Shown: piece by piece, positions 24,554 through 32,230 of the stretch
Numbering within the stretch: the stretch's first letter is position 1
How the letters are laid out: each line of letters begins with the position of its first letter
Source: Bog-113 sp963752695
GTDB taxonomy: Bacteria; Acidobacteriota; Terriglobia; Bryobacterales; Bryobacteraceae
Assembly (NCBI GenBank): GCA_963752695.1
Contig: CAVVZB010000001.1
Span: 868,001-932,000, forward strand
DNA length: 64,000 nt
Direction: 5' to 3'
Made by a program: the position numbers and the translations under genes
The notes under the pieces: model-generated
The model's database searches: none
Told to the model about the DNA's origin: nothing
The model's input: only the letters and a program-made list of their open reading frames with translations

Positions 24554-24607
24554 AGCTGTACTCACATTTCTAGACGAACGTTCCCAAATCCTCAACAAGG
24601 AGCCACA
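24554..24607 (+). repeat. Right-end repeat, copy 2
   Basis: Second copy of the sequence at 24081-24134, sharing AGCTGTA, TCACAT, TAGACGA and the block TCCCAAATCCTCAAC. It precedes tRNA fragment 2. Confidence 0.7.
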
Positions 24608-24642
24608 AGATTCATCTGGCTCGAGGTATCGCGCCTACAAAT

Positions 24643-24688
24643 GCATTGGGCGCAGGGGGTCTGGCGTTCAAATCGCCCCGCCCAATCA
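24643..24688 (+). repeat. tRNA-Pro 3' fragment 2 (att-like)
   Basis: TTGGGCGCAGGGGGTC followed by GGCGTTCAAATCGCC and CGCCC repeats the 3' half of tRNA-Pro. Its T arm matches the intact gene better than fragment 1 does. The terminal CCA region is degenerate (CCCAATCA). It probably marks the original right junction with the chromosome. Confidence 0.75.
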
Positions 24689-24726
24689 GTTGTCCATTTT
24701 AAAAATGTTCGCGGGAAAGAAAGTAG

Positions 24727-24800
24727 TGCGCCCGACAAGATTCGAACTTGTGACCTTCTGCTCCGGAGGCAGACGCTCTATCCAGCTGAGCTACGGGCGC
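24727..24800 (-). tRNA. tRNA-Arg (anticodon CCG)
   Basis: A 74-nt cloverleaf on the minus strand. The acceptor is GCGCCCG with CGGGCGC and discriminator A. The anticodon arm is TCTGC-CTCCGGA-GCAGA, giving CCG, and the T-arm loop is TTCGAAT. CCA is not encoded. It reads CGG arginine codons. Confidence 0.95.
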
Positions 24801-24886
24801 GAGTGTTACTCCCATATTGTAGCGCTCGGGCGCAGCCAGCAGAGCGGATTGCGTGTTAACATCGAAGAACTTGACGTTTCACCATC

Positions 24887-24979
<93 letters not shown>

Positions 24980-25005
24980 GCGAAATTCAAGACTGCCAAC
25001 ACATC

Positions 25006-26199
25006 CTAAGCGACGGATCGCCGGGCTTCGGCCGCAGCCGTGGCAAGCGCCGGTTGGGGCATGACTCGCACGACGTGCTTCCGCGTCGAGGCCGCAATCG
25101 CGTCTTCGTAAACGTCCATAGTTCGCTGCGCCATTCCGCCAAGGGCAAATTCAGATCGGACACGCTGACGGGCGGCGGCGGCGAACTTCGCCCTGACGAC
25201 GGGACTCTCGAGTAAGCTGTTGAGCGCCTGCGCCAAGGCCTGCGGATCGCGAGGCGCCACGGTCAGTCCCGATTCGTTGTGCCGGGAAACAAAAGGAACA
25301 CCTGAATCGAGATCCGTATTCACGACCGGAAGGCCGCACGCCATGGCTTCGAGCTGTACTATTCCGAAGGCCTCGCTACGGGCAACCGACGGGAACGCGA
25401 ATACATCGGCGGCGCGGTAGTAGGGCGCGAGATGATCGTTTTGAATTTCGCCGAGTAATTGAACTTTGTCTTGGAGATTGGCGTCATCAATGCGCTTCTG
25501 AAGGGCCTGGCGAAGCGGTCCATCACCCACAATCAGGAGCTTGCCGTCTACTCGCTGCATGGCGTCGATCAGGTATTCAAACCCTTTGTAGTAAACCAAG
25601 CGGCCGACAGCGATGATCAGCCGCGATCCGAAACGCCGGCGCACTTGGGCAATCTCGTGCGGTTCGGCATCGGCAATGCCGGAGCAGGGAATGCCATACG
25701 GAACCACGATGCATTTGTCACGGAAGCGGGCCAGCGCGGGCGAGGTTTCGAGGTAGCGCTGGGATGTGCAGACAATCGCGCTGCTCCGTTTGAGGATCAT
25801 GCGCAGGAATGGTTCGAAGGCGGCGCCGAGGAACTTCTGGCGAATTACATCGCTGTGATAGGTGGTCACGATGGGCCCTTGGTAGCCACTGGCTAACACG
25901 GCCAGAGTTGCCGTTGGATTTGGAAGATGCAGATGGAGCAGGTCGGGAGCGGTTGCCTGAATGGCGGGAATTAGACCGGGGCAAAACGAAGCCGATGCAA
26001 AGTTGAACTTCGTACCCACTCGGCGGACGTGAACAGGTCCGTCCATTTCTGCGACGGAAGTGGGCCCGTCGTTGGCGACAATCGCGTGGACCCGTTGGGT
26101 TCTGGCGAGTTCGCGGCACAGATTCTGCAAATGCGTTTCAATTCCGCCCATGTGCGGCGGATAAAACTTTCCAACATGCAAGATACGGCGTTCAATCAT
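25006..26199 (-). CDS. GT4 glycosyltransferase, last gene of the exopolysaccharide locus
   Basis: 397 residues from the ATG at 26199, which forms an ATGA overlap with the epimerase stop. The longer frame start at 26229 is rejected because of this coupling. The GT-B fold begins ILHVGKFYPPHMGGIETHLQ, a pattern of WbdA/PimB-like mannosyl- or rhamnosyltransferases. The C-terminal nucleotide-sugar site is AFPSVARSEAFGIVQLEAMA (E-x7-E). IIAVGRLVYYKGFEYLI and LLIVGDGPLRQAL are also typical. It ends the 17-kb leftward locus near tRNA-Ser. Donor and acceptor are unknown. Confidence 0.9.
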   Translation of the reverse strand: MIERRILHVGKFYPPHMGGIETHLQNLCRELARTQRVHAIVANDGPTSVAEMDGPVHVRRVGTKFNFASASFCPGLIPAIQATAPDLLHLHLPNPTATLAVLASGYQGPIVTTYHSDVIRQKFLGAAFEPFLRMILKRSSAIVCTSQRYLETSPALARFRDKCIVVPYGIPCSGIADAEPHEIAQVRRRFGSRLIIAVGRLVYYKGFEYLIDAMQRVDGKLLIVGDGPLRQALQKRIDDANLQDKVQLLGEIQNDHLAPYYRAADVFAFPSVARSEAFGIVQLEAMACGLPVVNTDLDSGVPFVSRHNESGLTVAPRDPQALAQALNSLLESPVVRAKFAAAARQRVRSEFALGGMAQRTMDVYEDAIAASTRKHVVRVMPQPALATAAAEARRSVA

Positions 26200-27221
26200 C
26201 GAAACATTTCCTTGTGCTCGGCAATCCACGCTTGCAGGCGATTAAGACCGGTCGGGACGTCGAATCTGGGGGACCATCCGAGTTCCGCGGCGGCGCGGCG
26301 GATATCCGAAACATAGATTCGTTGGTCGCCCGGACGCCAGTCCGCATGCGCGTACTGCAATGAGCCCTGATATTTTTCCTTCAAGAAACAAAGCAGTTCG
26401 AGGAGCGACAGCGCGTTCCCCGGACCACCGCCGATGTTGTAGACACGCCCGGCGGCGGTATCGATATGCTTAGCGGCGGCATCGTACGCATCCAGCAAAT
26501 CCTCAATAAAGAGAACGTCCCGGACTTGCTTGCCGTCGCCGTAAATAGAAATCGGCTTCCCTAGCTCGGCGGCGATCATAAACCAGGCAACCCAGCCTTG
26601 GTCCTCCACGCCGAACTGCCGATAGCCATAGATGCAGGACTGCCGGAGCACTACCGTCTTCAATCCATAAATACGGTGGTAATCCCGAAAGTACTGATCA
26701 GCGGCTCCTTTGGAACAGCCATAGGGCGAATGGAAGTCGAGCGGTTGATCCTCCGGCACACCCAGCGGCCGGTCAGCCAAGCGGTACACCTGACTGTCTT
26801 CGCGGACTTCGAGGTCTTCCAATCCCCCATAGACTTTATTGGTAGAAGAGTACAGAATCGGACAGTTTAGTCTCGCGATTCTGGCGGCCTCGAGAATATT
26901 GAAGCTTCCGATGGCGTTGATCTCGAAATCTTCACGCGGATCGGCTACCGAGGTAGTCACGGCGACTTGACCAGCTAAGTGAAGCACCAGGCGGGCGTCA
27001 CTGTGCTGCTGGAAGATGCGTTCGACGCGATCACGGTCGCGAATGTCCACGTGACAGAACTGCAATCGTCCTTGGGGGCGAAGCCATTCCAGGTTGCGGT
27101 CCGTGCCTCGACGCGACAGATCATCGATTACGATGACCTCGTGTCCTTGCCGCAAATATCTGCTAGCGGCGTTACAGCCGATAAATCCGGCTCCGCCGGT
27201 GATGATCACTTTTTCAGACAT
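26196..27221 (-). CDS. NAD-dependent sugar epimerase, CDP-paratose 2-epimerase-like
   Basis: 341 residues from the ATG at 27221; a TTG three codons earlier is an alternative. It is an extended SDR enzyme with the Rossmann motif ITGGAGFIGCNAASRYL, HLAGQVAVTTS, STNKVYGG, the catalytic Tyr/Lys in SPYGCSKGAADQY, and the block RQSCIYGYRQFGVEDQGWVA, which strongly recalls tyvelose (CDP-paratose 2-) epimerase. Such enzymes invert C2 of CDP-paratose to give CDP-tyvelose. None of the CDP-3,6-dideoxyhexose pathway genes are in this window, so the real substrate may be another nucleotide sugar. Tight coupling on both sides ties it to the glycan locus. Confidence 0.85.
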   Translation of the reverse strand: MSEKVIITGGAGFIGCNAASRYLRQGHEVIVIDDLSRRGTDRNLEWLRPQGRLQFCHVDIRDRDRVERIFQQHSDARLVLHLAGQVAVTTSVADPREDFEINAIGSFNILEAARIARLNCPILYSSTNKVYGGLEDLEVREDSQVYRLADRPLGVPEDQPLDFHSPYGCSKGAADQYFRDYHRIYGLKTVVLRQSCIYGYRQFGVEDQGWVAWFMIAAELGKPISIYGDGKQVRDVLFIEDLLDAYDAAAKHIDTAAGRVYNIGGGPGNALSLLELLCFLKEKYQGSLQYAHADWRPGDQRIYVSDIRRAAAELGWSPRFDVPTGLNRLQAWIAEHKEMFR

Positions 27222-27226
27222 ATCGA

Positions 27227-28420
27227 TCAAATTTCCATTCCGTTTACTGAAAGCACTTTGTTGTAAATTCCGATCATGGCGGCCGCGTTACGCTCCCCCG
27301 AGAAAGCGCGAGCGCGCGCGCACCCAGCTGCCACCGTGGCCTGCCAACGTGCCGAACGCATTCGACGTTGCTCCAAAAGGTCGACGATCTTTTCTGTCCA
27401 TTCCTCGATTGCGCCTATCGGACAGAGCGCCGCTGCGCCGCCCGAAACTTCGCGCAGCGCAGGTATATCCGAAACGACACATGGTGTTCCGCAAGCCATT
27501 GCTTCAGCAAGCGGCAATCCGAAACCCTCGGCTTCGGAAGGAATGAGGACCAGTGCGGCTCTTCGATAGACAGCAGCCAGGAGTTCTTCCCTGATTACCG
27601 GCAGGCAAACTGTCACGTCGTGCAGCTCCAACTCCCGCAGAAGGCGGAGTTGCTCATTCGTGAACGGCGCTCCCACGCGGACCAGGCGCACGGCGGAAAT
27701 TGCGCGCCGGCAGGCTTGGATCACACGCAGGAGCACGTCGATGCGCTTGCGGGGAATGGTGCTGCCGACGTGCAGGATATCGAGAGTATCGCCCTGGGCT
27801 CCAAGCAGCTGGGACGCGGCCGCATCCCAATACTCGTCTGGCTGCGATTGAAAACGCGCATCGATGGAATTGAAAACCACATGTACGCGCTCGGGAGGGA
27901 CGACTTTGTTTGCCAAAATGCAATTGCGCGTGGAGTCACTGACGCACACCACGCAAGCGGCCTTCTGAAGACCAGCCAGGGTGTGTTGCACCATGGTGCG
28001 GAACCAATACGGGCGCTTCTCCAGATCGGGGTGAAACAGGCAATTAAACGTGTCTAGGTCGTGGCAGGTGACTACCGTTCGCTCAGGCGCAAGCTGATGG
28101 ACCAATTGTGCGTAACTGTGATCGATGACGTGGAATAGGTCGAAACGAGGCAGCGCGCGCGCCAAGCGAGGATAGCACCAGAATCGATTGAGTAGGCGAT
28201 CTGCATTGAACCCGGCTCGCGCGGGCGCGCCGGTACGCCGCAAAACATCCTGGAACGGGCGCTTCATGGGCGGCTGGACGCGCGTAGCTTGCAAACCTCG
28301 CTGGGCGGCTGGAATGGACGAAGTGTTGATCCGGTCAATCAACATGGAGGCACAGTGCTCCATGCTGGGCCAGTTCTCTTCGGCATAGTCGCACAGCACC
28401 GCAACTTGAAGTGCGCTCAT
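27227..28420 (-). CDS. GT4 glycosyltransferase
   Basis: 397 residues from the ATG at 28420 (ATGA overlap with the gene before). The longer open frame extends upstream inside its neighbour and has a non-protein composition there. It is a GT-B fold of the mannosyltransferase-B-like subgroup: FDLFHVIDHSYAQLV, TCHDLDTFNCL, CVSDSTRNCI and DILHVGSTIPRKRIDVLLRV. The nucleotide-sugar site is LIPSEAEGFGLPLAEAMACG (E-x7-E), followed by GTPCVVSDIPALREVSGGAA. Cytoplasmic. The product sugar is unknown. Confidence 0.9.
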   Translation of the reverse strand: MSALQVAVLCDYAEENWPSMEHCASMLIDRINTSSIPAAQRGLQATRVQPPMKRPFQDVLRRTGAPARAGFNADRLLNRFWCYPRLARALPRFDLFHVIDHSYAQLVHQLAPERTVVTCHDLDTFNCLFHPDLEKRPYWFRTMVQHTLAGLQKAACVVCVSDSTRNCILANKVVPPERVHVVFNSIDARFQSQPDEYWDAAASQLLGAQGDTLDILHVGSTIPRKRIDVLLRVIQACRRAISAVRLVRVGAPFTNEQLRLLRELELHDVTVCLPVIREELLAAVYRRAALVLIPSEAEGFGLPLAEAMACGTPCVVSDIPALREVSGGAAALCPIGAIEEWTEKIVDLLEQRRMRSARWQATVAAGCARARAFSGERNAAAMIGIYNKVLSVNGMEI

Positions 28421-29664
28421 GGAACCAATACTCCGGAGAGCCGCTGGTTGCGTTCGCGGCAGACACGCTCGAACAAATTGATCAGCGCGTCGACATGCAC
28501 TTTGAGGTTGAAGCGGGTGATGGTTGCCAGCGCGCCTGCGCTTAAGCGCGCGTGGACGGCGGGATCTCGCAAGCAACTGGCAATGGCTTGAGCTAACCCT
28601 TCCGCACGCGGTGGATCTCCGGGAGCGGCCATTCCGTTAATGCCGGGCAGAAGCCATTCGGTGATTCCGCCGACAGCAAACGTTGCTACCGGAACTCCAT
28701 GGGTAGCGGCCTCGGGACCCACTTTGCCGAATGGTTCCGGCCAAAGGCTGGGTACCACCAGCAGGTGCGTGCTAGAGAACAACTCCTGAAGTTCTTCACC
28801 GGCCAGCCAACCATGAAAGTGTATGCGGATGGACGGGTGTTCAGAAGTTAAACGTGACGCCAGAGCCTGCCATGATGCGCACTCGGGCCCATCTCCGGCA
28901 AAGTGCAATTCCACCGGCCGCCGTAGCGCGTTTTGAACTTGAGGCAACGCGGCAATCAGTACCTGTCCACCTTTTCGTTTCTCCATACGCCCCACATACA
29001 GTAAACGAGCGAGATCCTCAACCGGCGGCCGGCCGGACAGCGGCGGCGCATCCGACTCCCTCCCCGTGACCTCGTACGGCAAGCCGTGAATCCGATCGGG
29101 AGCGAGCCCATGGCGCCCGTATTCGATCTGCATGTGCCGGGAGTGCGTCACGATGGCGTCGTAGCCGGCCATCACTTGTAACCGGTGCCGCTCGCGGGCG
29201 TACCGGCGAATCATCGTGCCCGGGTTACGGCCTCCGCAACGGCGCGGCAAGTAGTGCACAAGACAGGCTGGCCCGAAGACCCGGCTACAGGGTTGAATGA
29301 TTGGGAAAGCGTGACTCTTGAGTCCGCTGATGCAGGTTCCGTAGTAATTGTGGACCGAGTAGACGGAAGGCGCCATGGGCAACAGGGCGGACTGGAAAGC
29401 CGGGTCGATTTCGCCATGAACGTTAATCACGTCGGGCTGAAAGGCTTTTATGCTGGCCAGTGCCGCCGCCTCACCTTCCTCCGGCACATGGACCGCCTGA
29501 GTATTCGGCCCGGTGCGAATTGCCGCGCGTGCGATCGGCTGATCGTGGAAATACACAAACTGGAGACTATGACCGCGCCGTTCCAACTCCGGAAGGATAA
29601 CGTCCAGGTTCTGCTCGGTTCCCCCGATGCGGCGGGAACTGTAGTTGACGATTGAGAGTCTCAC
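28417..29664 (-). CDS. GT4 glycosyltransferase
   Basis: 415 residues from a GTG at 29664 that overlaps the upstream stop (GTGA). It has the GT-B features SIVNYSSRRIGGTEQNLDVI, VINVHGEIDPAF, YSVHNYYGTCISG, LLYVGRMEKRKGGQVLIAAL and VVPSLWPEPFGKVGPEAATH. In this last segment the first Glu of the E-x7-E pattern is within PEPFGKVGPEA. The region around residue 130-160 has several Cys (CISG, PCSRVFGPACLVH, RRCGGRNPG), a feature of a GT4 subgroup in which a Cys-rich insert occurs. Neighbours on both sides overlap by 4 bp. Confidence 0.88.
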   Translation of the reverse strand: MRLSIVNYSSRRIGGTEQNLDVILPELERRGHSLQFVYFHDQPIARAAIRTGPNTQAVHVPEEGEAAALASIKAFQPDVINVHGEIDPAFQSALLPMAPSVYSVHNYYGTCISGLKSHAFPIIQPCSRVFGPACLVHYLPRRCGGRNPGTMIRRYARERHRLQVMAGYDAIVTHSRHMQIEYGRHGLAPDRIHGLPYEVTGRESDAPPLSGRPPVEDLARLLYVGRMEKRKGGQVLIAALPQVQNALRRPVELHFAGDGPECASWQALASRLTSEHPSIRIHFHGWLAGEELQELFSSTHLLVVPSLWPEPFGKVGPEAATHGVPVATFAVGGITEWLLPGINGMAAPGDPPRAEGLAQAIASCLRDPAVHARLSAGALATITRFNLKVHVDALINLFERVCRERNQRLSGVLVP

Positions 29665-30812
29665 GCGGCCACCCGAGAGGATTTCCCAGCTTGGGCCGTG
29701 GCAGGCAATAACGCGGAAATTGTGTGGCGGATATCAAAGCGCGCCTGGTAAACGGAGCGGGCGCGGCGCGCGAGTTCTGACCGGCGTTCGCTGTTGCCGA
29801 GCAGCTCCAGAGTGGAGAAGGCTAAATCGTCCGGGTGGGAGGATGCGGCAAGCGCAATGGGCCGGGCGGCGGCCCAGAACGGCTCACTTAGCCGGCCAAG
29901 GTTACTCACGACAGGCAAGCCAAGCGCGAGGGCGGTCATCGCGGTTCCGCGGCGAGTCGAGATTCCGTCCGGATAGGGCTGAAGCATGATGTCACACGCC
30001 GAGAGCACGCGGGTGACGCCGCTACTGGAAAGCTCGCCCGCGATGATGAGCCGGGATTCAAAGCGGGGATTTTCGGTGAGGAAGCGCGAGTGAAATTCCA
30101 GGCTTCCCGAGCCAGCGAGCAGGATTGCGGCGTCCGACTGAGGGAGGATTTGTCGCAGAGCCGGCATGAGCAGGCGTGCAATGTCCGGGCGATAACTTCC
30201 AAAATGACCCACGACGGGGCAACTTCCGCGGAGCCGAGGGACGGAATGGTCGCGGTCTGTGGCAACGTTGCTGGGTACTGGAAGCCAAGCAAACTCCGTG
30301 GATCGCCGCAAGCACCAGGGGCGAAGGGCGGACTCCCAGGCGGGAATGGAGAGCCAGATTTTGGAAGCAGCCGCAAGCAGGACCACAATGTTGACTCGAT
30401 GGACAATGGCGGCGAGGTCCTGCCGCCAGGTGCCCTCGCCGAAAGCCAGGAATGGTTCGTGGGCCATCACTTCGACATGGTCCTTTTGGAAGAAGGCGCG
30501 CTTCCAAAGCCACAAAGGGAGGAACGGATTCAAGCTGCGAAAGCCGAAGCTGTGGGGCGTCCATTGCACCAGAATTCGGCGCGGGCTGGGGTAATGGTTC
30601 AGTTCAGAATCGAACTGCCGCAACCCCTCGGGTGTGAATTCAGCTTGGGTTCGATGGACGGTGACGCCCGGTTCCGTCGGCGTGATGACAGAACCGCTGG
30701 TCCAGACGTGAACCGCCTCGCCTTGCGCGGCCAAACTGCGGGCGACCAGGGCCGTGTAGTCGCTAACGCCGCCCGAAACGGGGGGAAACTCGCCGGTGAA
30801 TATATGAATCAT
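29661..30812 (-). CDS. GT4-like glycosyltransferase
   Basis: 383 residues from the ATG at 30812, in an ATGA overlap with the membrane-protein gene before it; the frame start at 30836 is not used. Features are IHIFTGEFPPVSGGVSDYTA, WTPHSFGFRSLNPFLPLWLW, PVVGHFGSYRPDIARLLM, LLAGSGSLEFHSRFL and MLQPYPDGISTRRGTAMTAL. The last is a weak form of the GT4 donor site. Sequence conservation with other GT4 enzymes is lower than for the neighbours. It is probably cytosolic and acts on the same lipid-linked glycan. Confidence 0.8.
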   Translation of the reverse strand: MIHIFTGEFPPVSGGVSDYTALVARSLAAQGEAVHVWTSGSVITPTEPGVTVHRTQAEFTPEGLRQFDSELNHYPSPRRILVQWTPHSFGFRSLNPFLPLWLWKRAFFQKDHVEVMAHEPFLAFGEGTWRQDLAAIVHRVNIVVLLAAASKIWLSIPAWESALRPWCLRRSTEFAWLPVPSNVATDRDHSVPRLRGSCPVVGHFGSYRPDIARLLMPALRQILPQSDAAILLAGSGSLEFHSRFLTENPRFESRLIIAGELSSSGVTRVLSACDIMLQPYPDGISTRRGTAMTALALGLPVVSNLGRLSEPFWAAARPIALAASSHPDDLAFSTLELLGNSERRSELARRARSVYQARFDIRHTISALLPATAQAGKSSRVAA

Positions 30813-32230
30813 TTGCGTTTTGCAAAACGAACCCAAAATAGGTCGGACTCGACCGATTTGGGGTCCCAGCCGCTAGCGAGCAGGGAATCAAACAGGGGCG
30901 TTCCGGTTCGGGCAATCTCCCGGGGATCGGTTTGCGGCTTGGGTGGTGCACCTACAAGCACCCGCAGCATAAGCCAGTTCACCGCCAGCGGAGAGAAACG
31001 GGGATTGAAGCGGAGATCGTTGATATCGACGCGATTTGTCCCGCCGAGCGGCTGACCCGGATACAGGGCGACATGCGGCAATTGGCGGTTGCGGATCAGG
31101 TAATCGGCGGCAATGGGATCGACCAGGACGGCAAGCGCCTGGACGCACAATCCGGCGAACGCGATACCGGCGACGAATTTCGGAATGCGCTCTCCGCCCA
31201 GGAATTCGGCGGCCGGTATACACATCAGCATGACGCCGGGATTGAGAAAGCGGATGCCCCAGCAATCGTCGCCGGACCAGTCCCACCACCGCGCGTAAAG
31301 CAAGATTTCAGAGAGGAGCACCGACGCGAAAAACCAGTAATCCCGAGATCCAATTCCTTTTTTTGCAAGGCAAACTAGCGCCGCAATTCCGAGCAGCAAT
31401 GGAGGCGAGTAGAGCAGAATGCTGCGGCCGGGGGAAAACAGAATGCCATGGAGGCCGATCAACAAAGCGACGCTGAACGGTTCGCCAGCATAACCGGCTT
31501 CGAGGAACGTGCCCCAACGCACCCAGTTAGCGGCGGCGTTGATCAATAAGGCCGGAGCGCAGGCCAGGGCCATCCACGCGGAAACGCGGATGTTCCGCTC
31601 GGTCCACAAGTACCAGGCGCCCAGCAGCGCAACCGCGATGATCGCATCCGGCCGGACGGTAATGGAGAAGCTAGCGATCAACATGCCCATGATTGGGCGG
31701 TTCAACTTGACGGCTAGGAACCCTCCAAAGAGGAAAGTGAGGACGAGCTGCTCGATAGAATCCATGCGGGAGCAGGGCAGCCAGACGGTACAGAAAGCAA
31801 GCAGCAGCAGCGTCCTTCGCGTCTGGCGAACGTCGAACCGCAGCCGCAGATAGCGGCAGACCAAACCCAGAAAAACCGCTGCGTTGATGACAAAAAGCAG
31901 CATGTAGATGGGCCCCTCGGCGTGGACGTGGGTGATCCGCTTCACCGCTTCGGCGACTGCCAGGAACGGCATCGCGAGCAAGGAGTGACCGATCGAATAC
32001 TTGCAGAACGACGCACCCAGGCCAGCGTCATCGATGCGCGCGGTGTGATGGAAAAGCATCGACTTCGCCCAGGCGATGCGGTAAGAACTATCGCCCGAAT
32101 CCAGGTGCCCGGCCCATGTGAGAAGGTACGCACAAGCGAACACAAAGCTTACGGTCACTGGACGATGAAACAAGGGCACGCGAGGCAGAGCGCGTTTCGG
32201 TGGAGCTACGGCGGTGGGAGTGGCCGTCAA
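30809..32230 (-). CDS. Polytopic membrane protein, possible lipid-sugar-dependent glycosyltransferase
   Basis: 473 residues with about ten hydrophobic segments. Early in the protein the loop HLDSGDSSYRIAWAKSM holds acidic residues after TM1, as in GT-C enzymes of the ArnT/Pmt type, where an Asp in the first periplasmic loop is catalytic. Later HGILFSPGRSILLYSPPLLL is a recognisable conserved stretch of unnamed bacterial membrane proteins. No firm family name is possible. It lies between the flippase gene and GT4 genes with 4-bp overlaps on both sides, so it probably modifies or moves the same polymer. Confidence 0.7.
   Translation of the reverse strand: MTATPTAVAPPKRALPRVPLFHRPVTVSFVFACAYLLTWAGHLDSGDSSYRIAWAKSMLFHHTARIDDAGLGASFCKYSIGHSLLAMPFLAVAEAVKRITHVHAEGPIYMLLFVINAAVFLGLVCRYLRLRFDVRQTRRTLLLLAFCTVWLPCSRMDSIEQLVLTFLFGGFLAVKLNRPIMGMLIASFSITVRPDAIIAVALLGAWYLWTERNIRVSAWMALACAPALLINAAANWVRWGTFLEAGYAGEPFSVALLIGLHGILFSPGRSILLYSPPLLLGIAALVCLAKKGIGSRDYWFFASVLLSEILLYARWWDWSGDDCWGIRFLNPGVMLMCIPAAEFLGGERIPKFVAGIAFAGLCVQALAVLVDPIAADYLIRNRQLPHVALYPGQPLGGTNRVDINDLRFNPRFSPLAVNWLMLRVLVGAPPKPQTDPREIARTGTPLFDSLLASGWDPKSVESDLFWVRFAKRK

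Larger units (their letters stand above)
24259..24688. mobile_element. Element 2: short non-coding relative of element 1
   Basis: About 0.43 kb bounded like element 1. The left-end repeat starts at 24259 right after tRNA fragment 1, the right-end repeat lies at 24554-24607 and tRNA fragment 2 closes it at 24643-24688. There is no gene inside. It looks like a miniature, internally deleted or naturally gene-less member of the same integrating family. After 24690 the sequence no longer resembles the left end, so this is the chromosome side. Confidence 0.6.

Noticed and set aside
24210..24688. tRNA-Pro fragments considered as functional tRNA genes
   Set aside because: Only the 3' half is present; no 5' acceptor strand or D arm precedes them.
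30090..31055. A 321-residue plus-strand frame opposite the GT4 and membrane-protein genes
   Set aside because: Antisense shadow across two well-supported genes; composition dominated by Gly/Arg/Gln.
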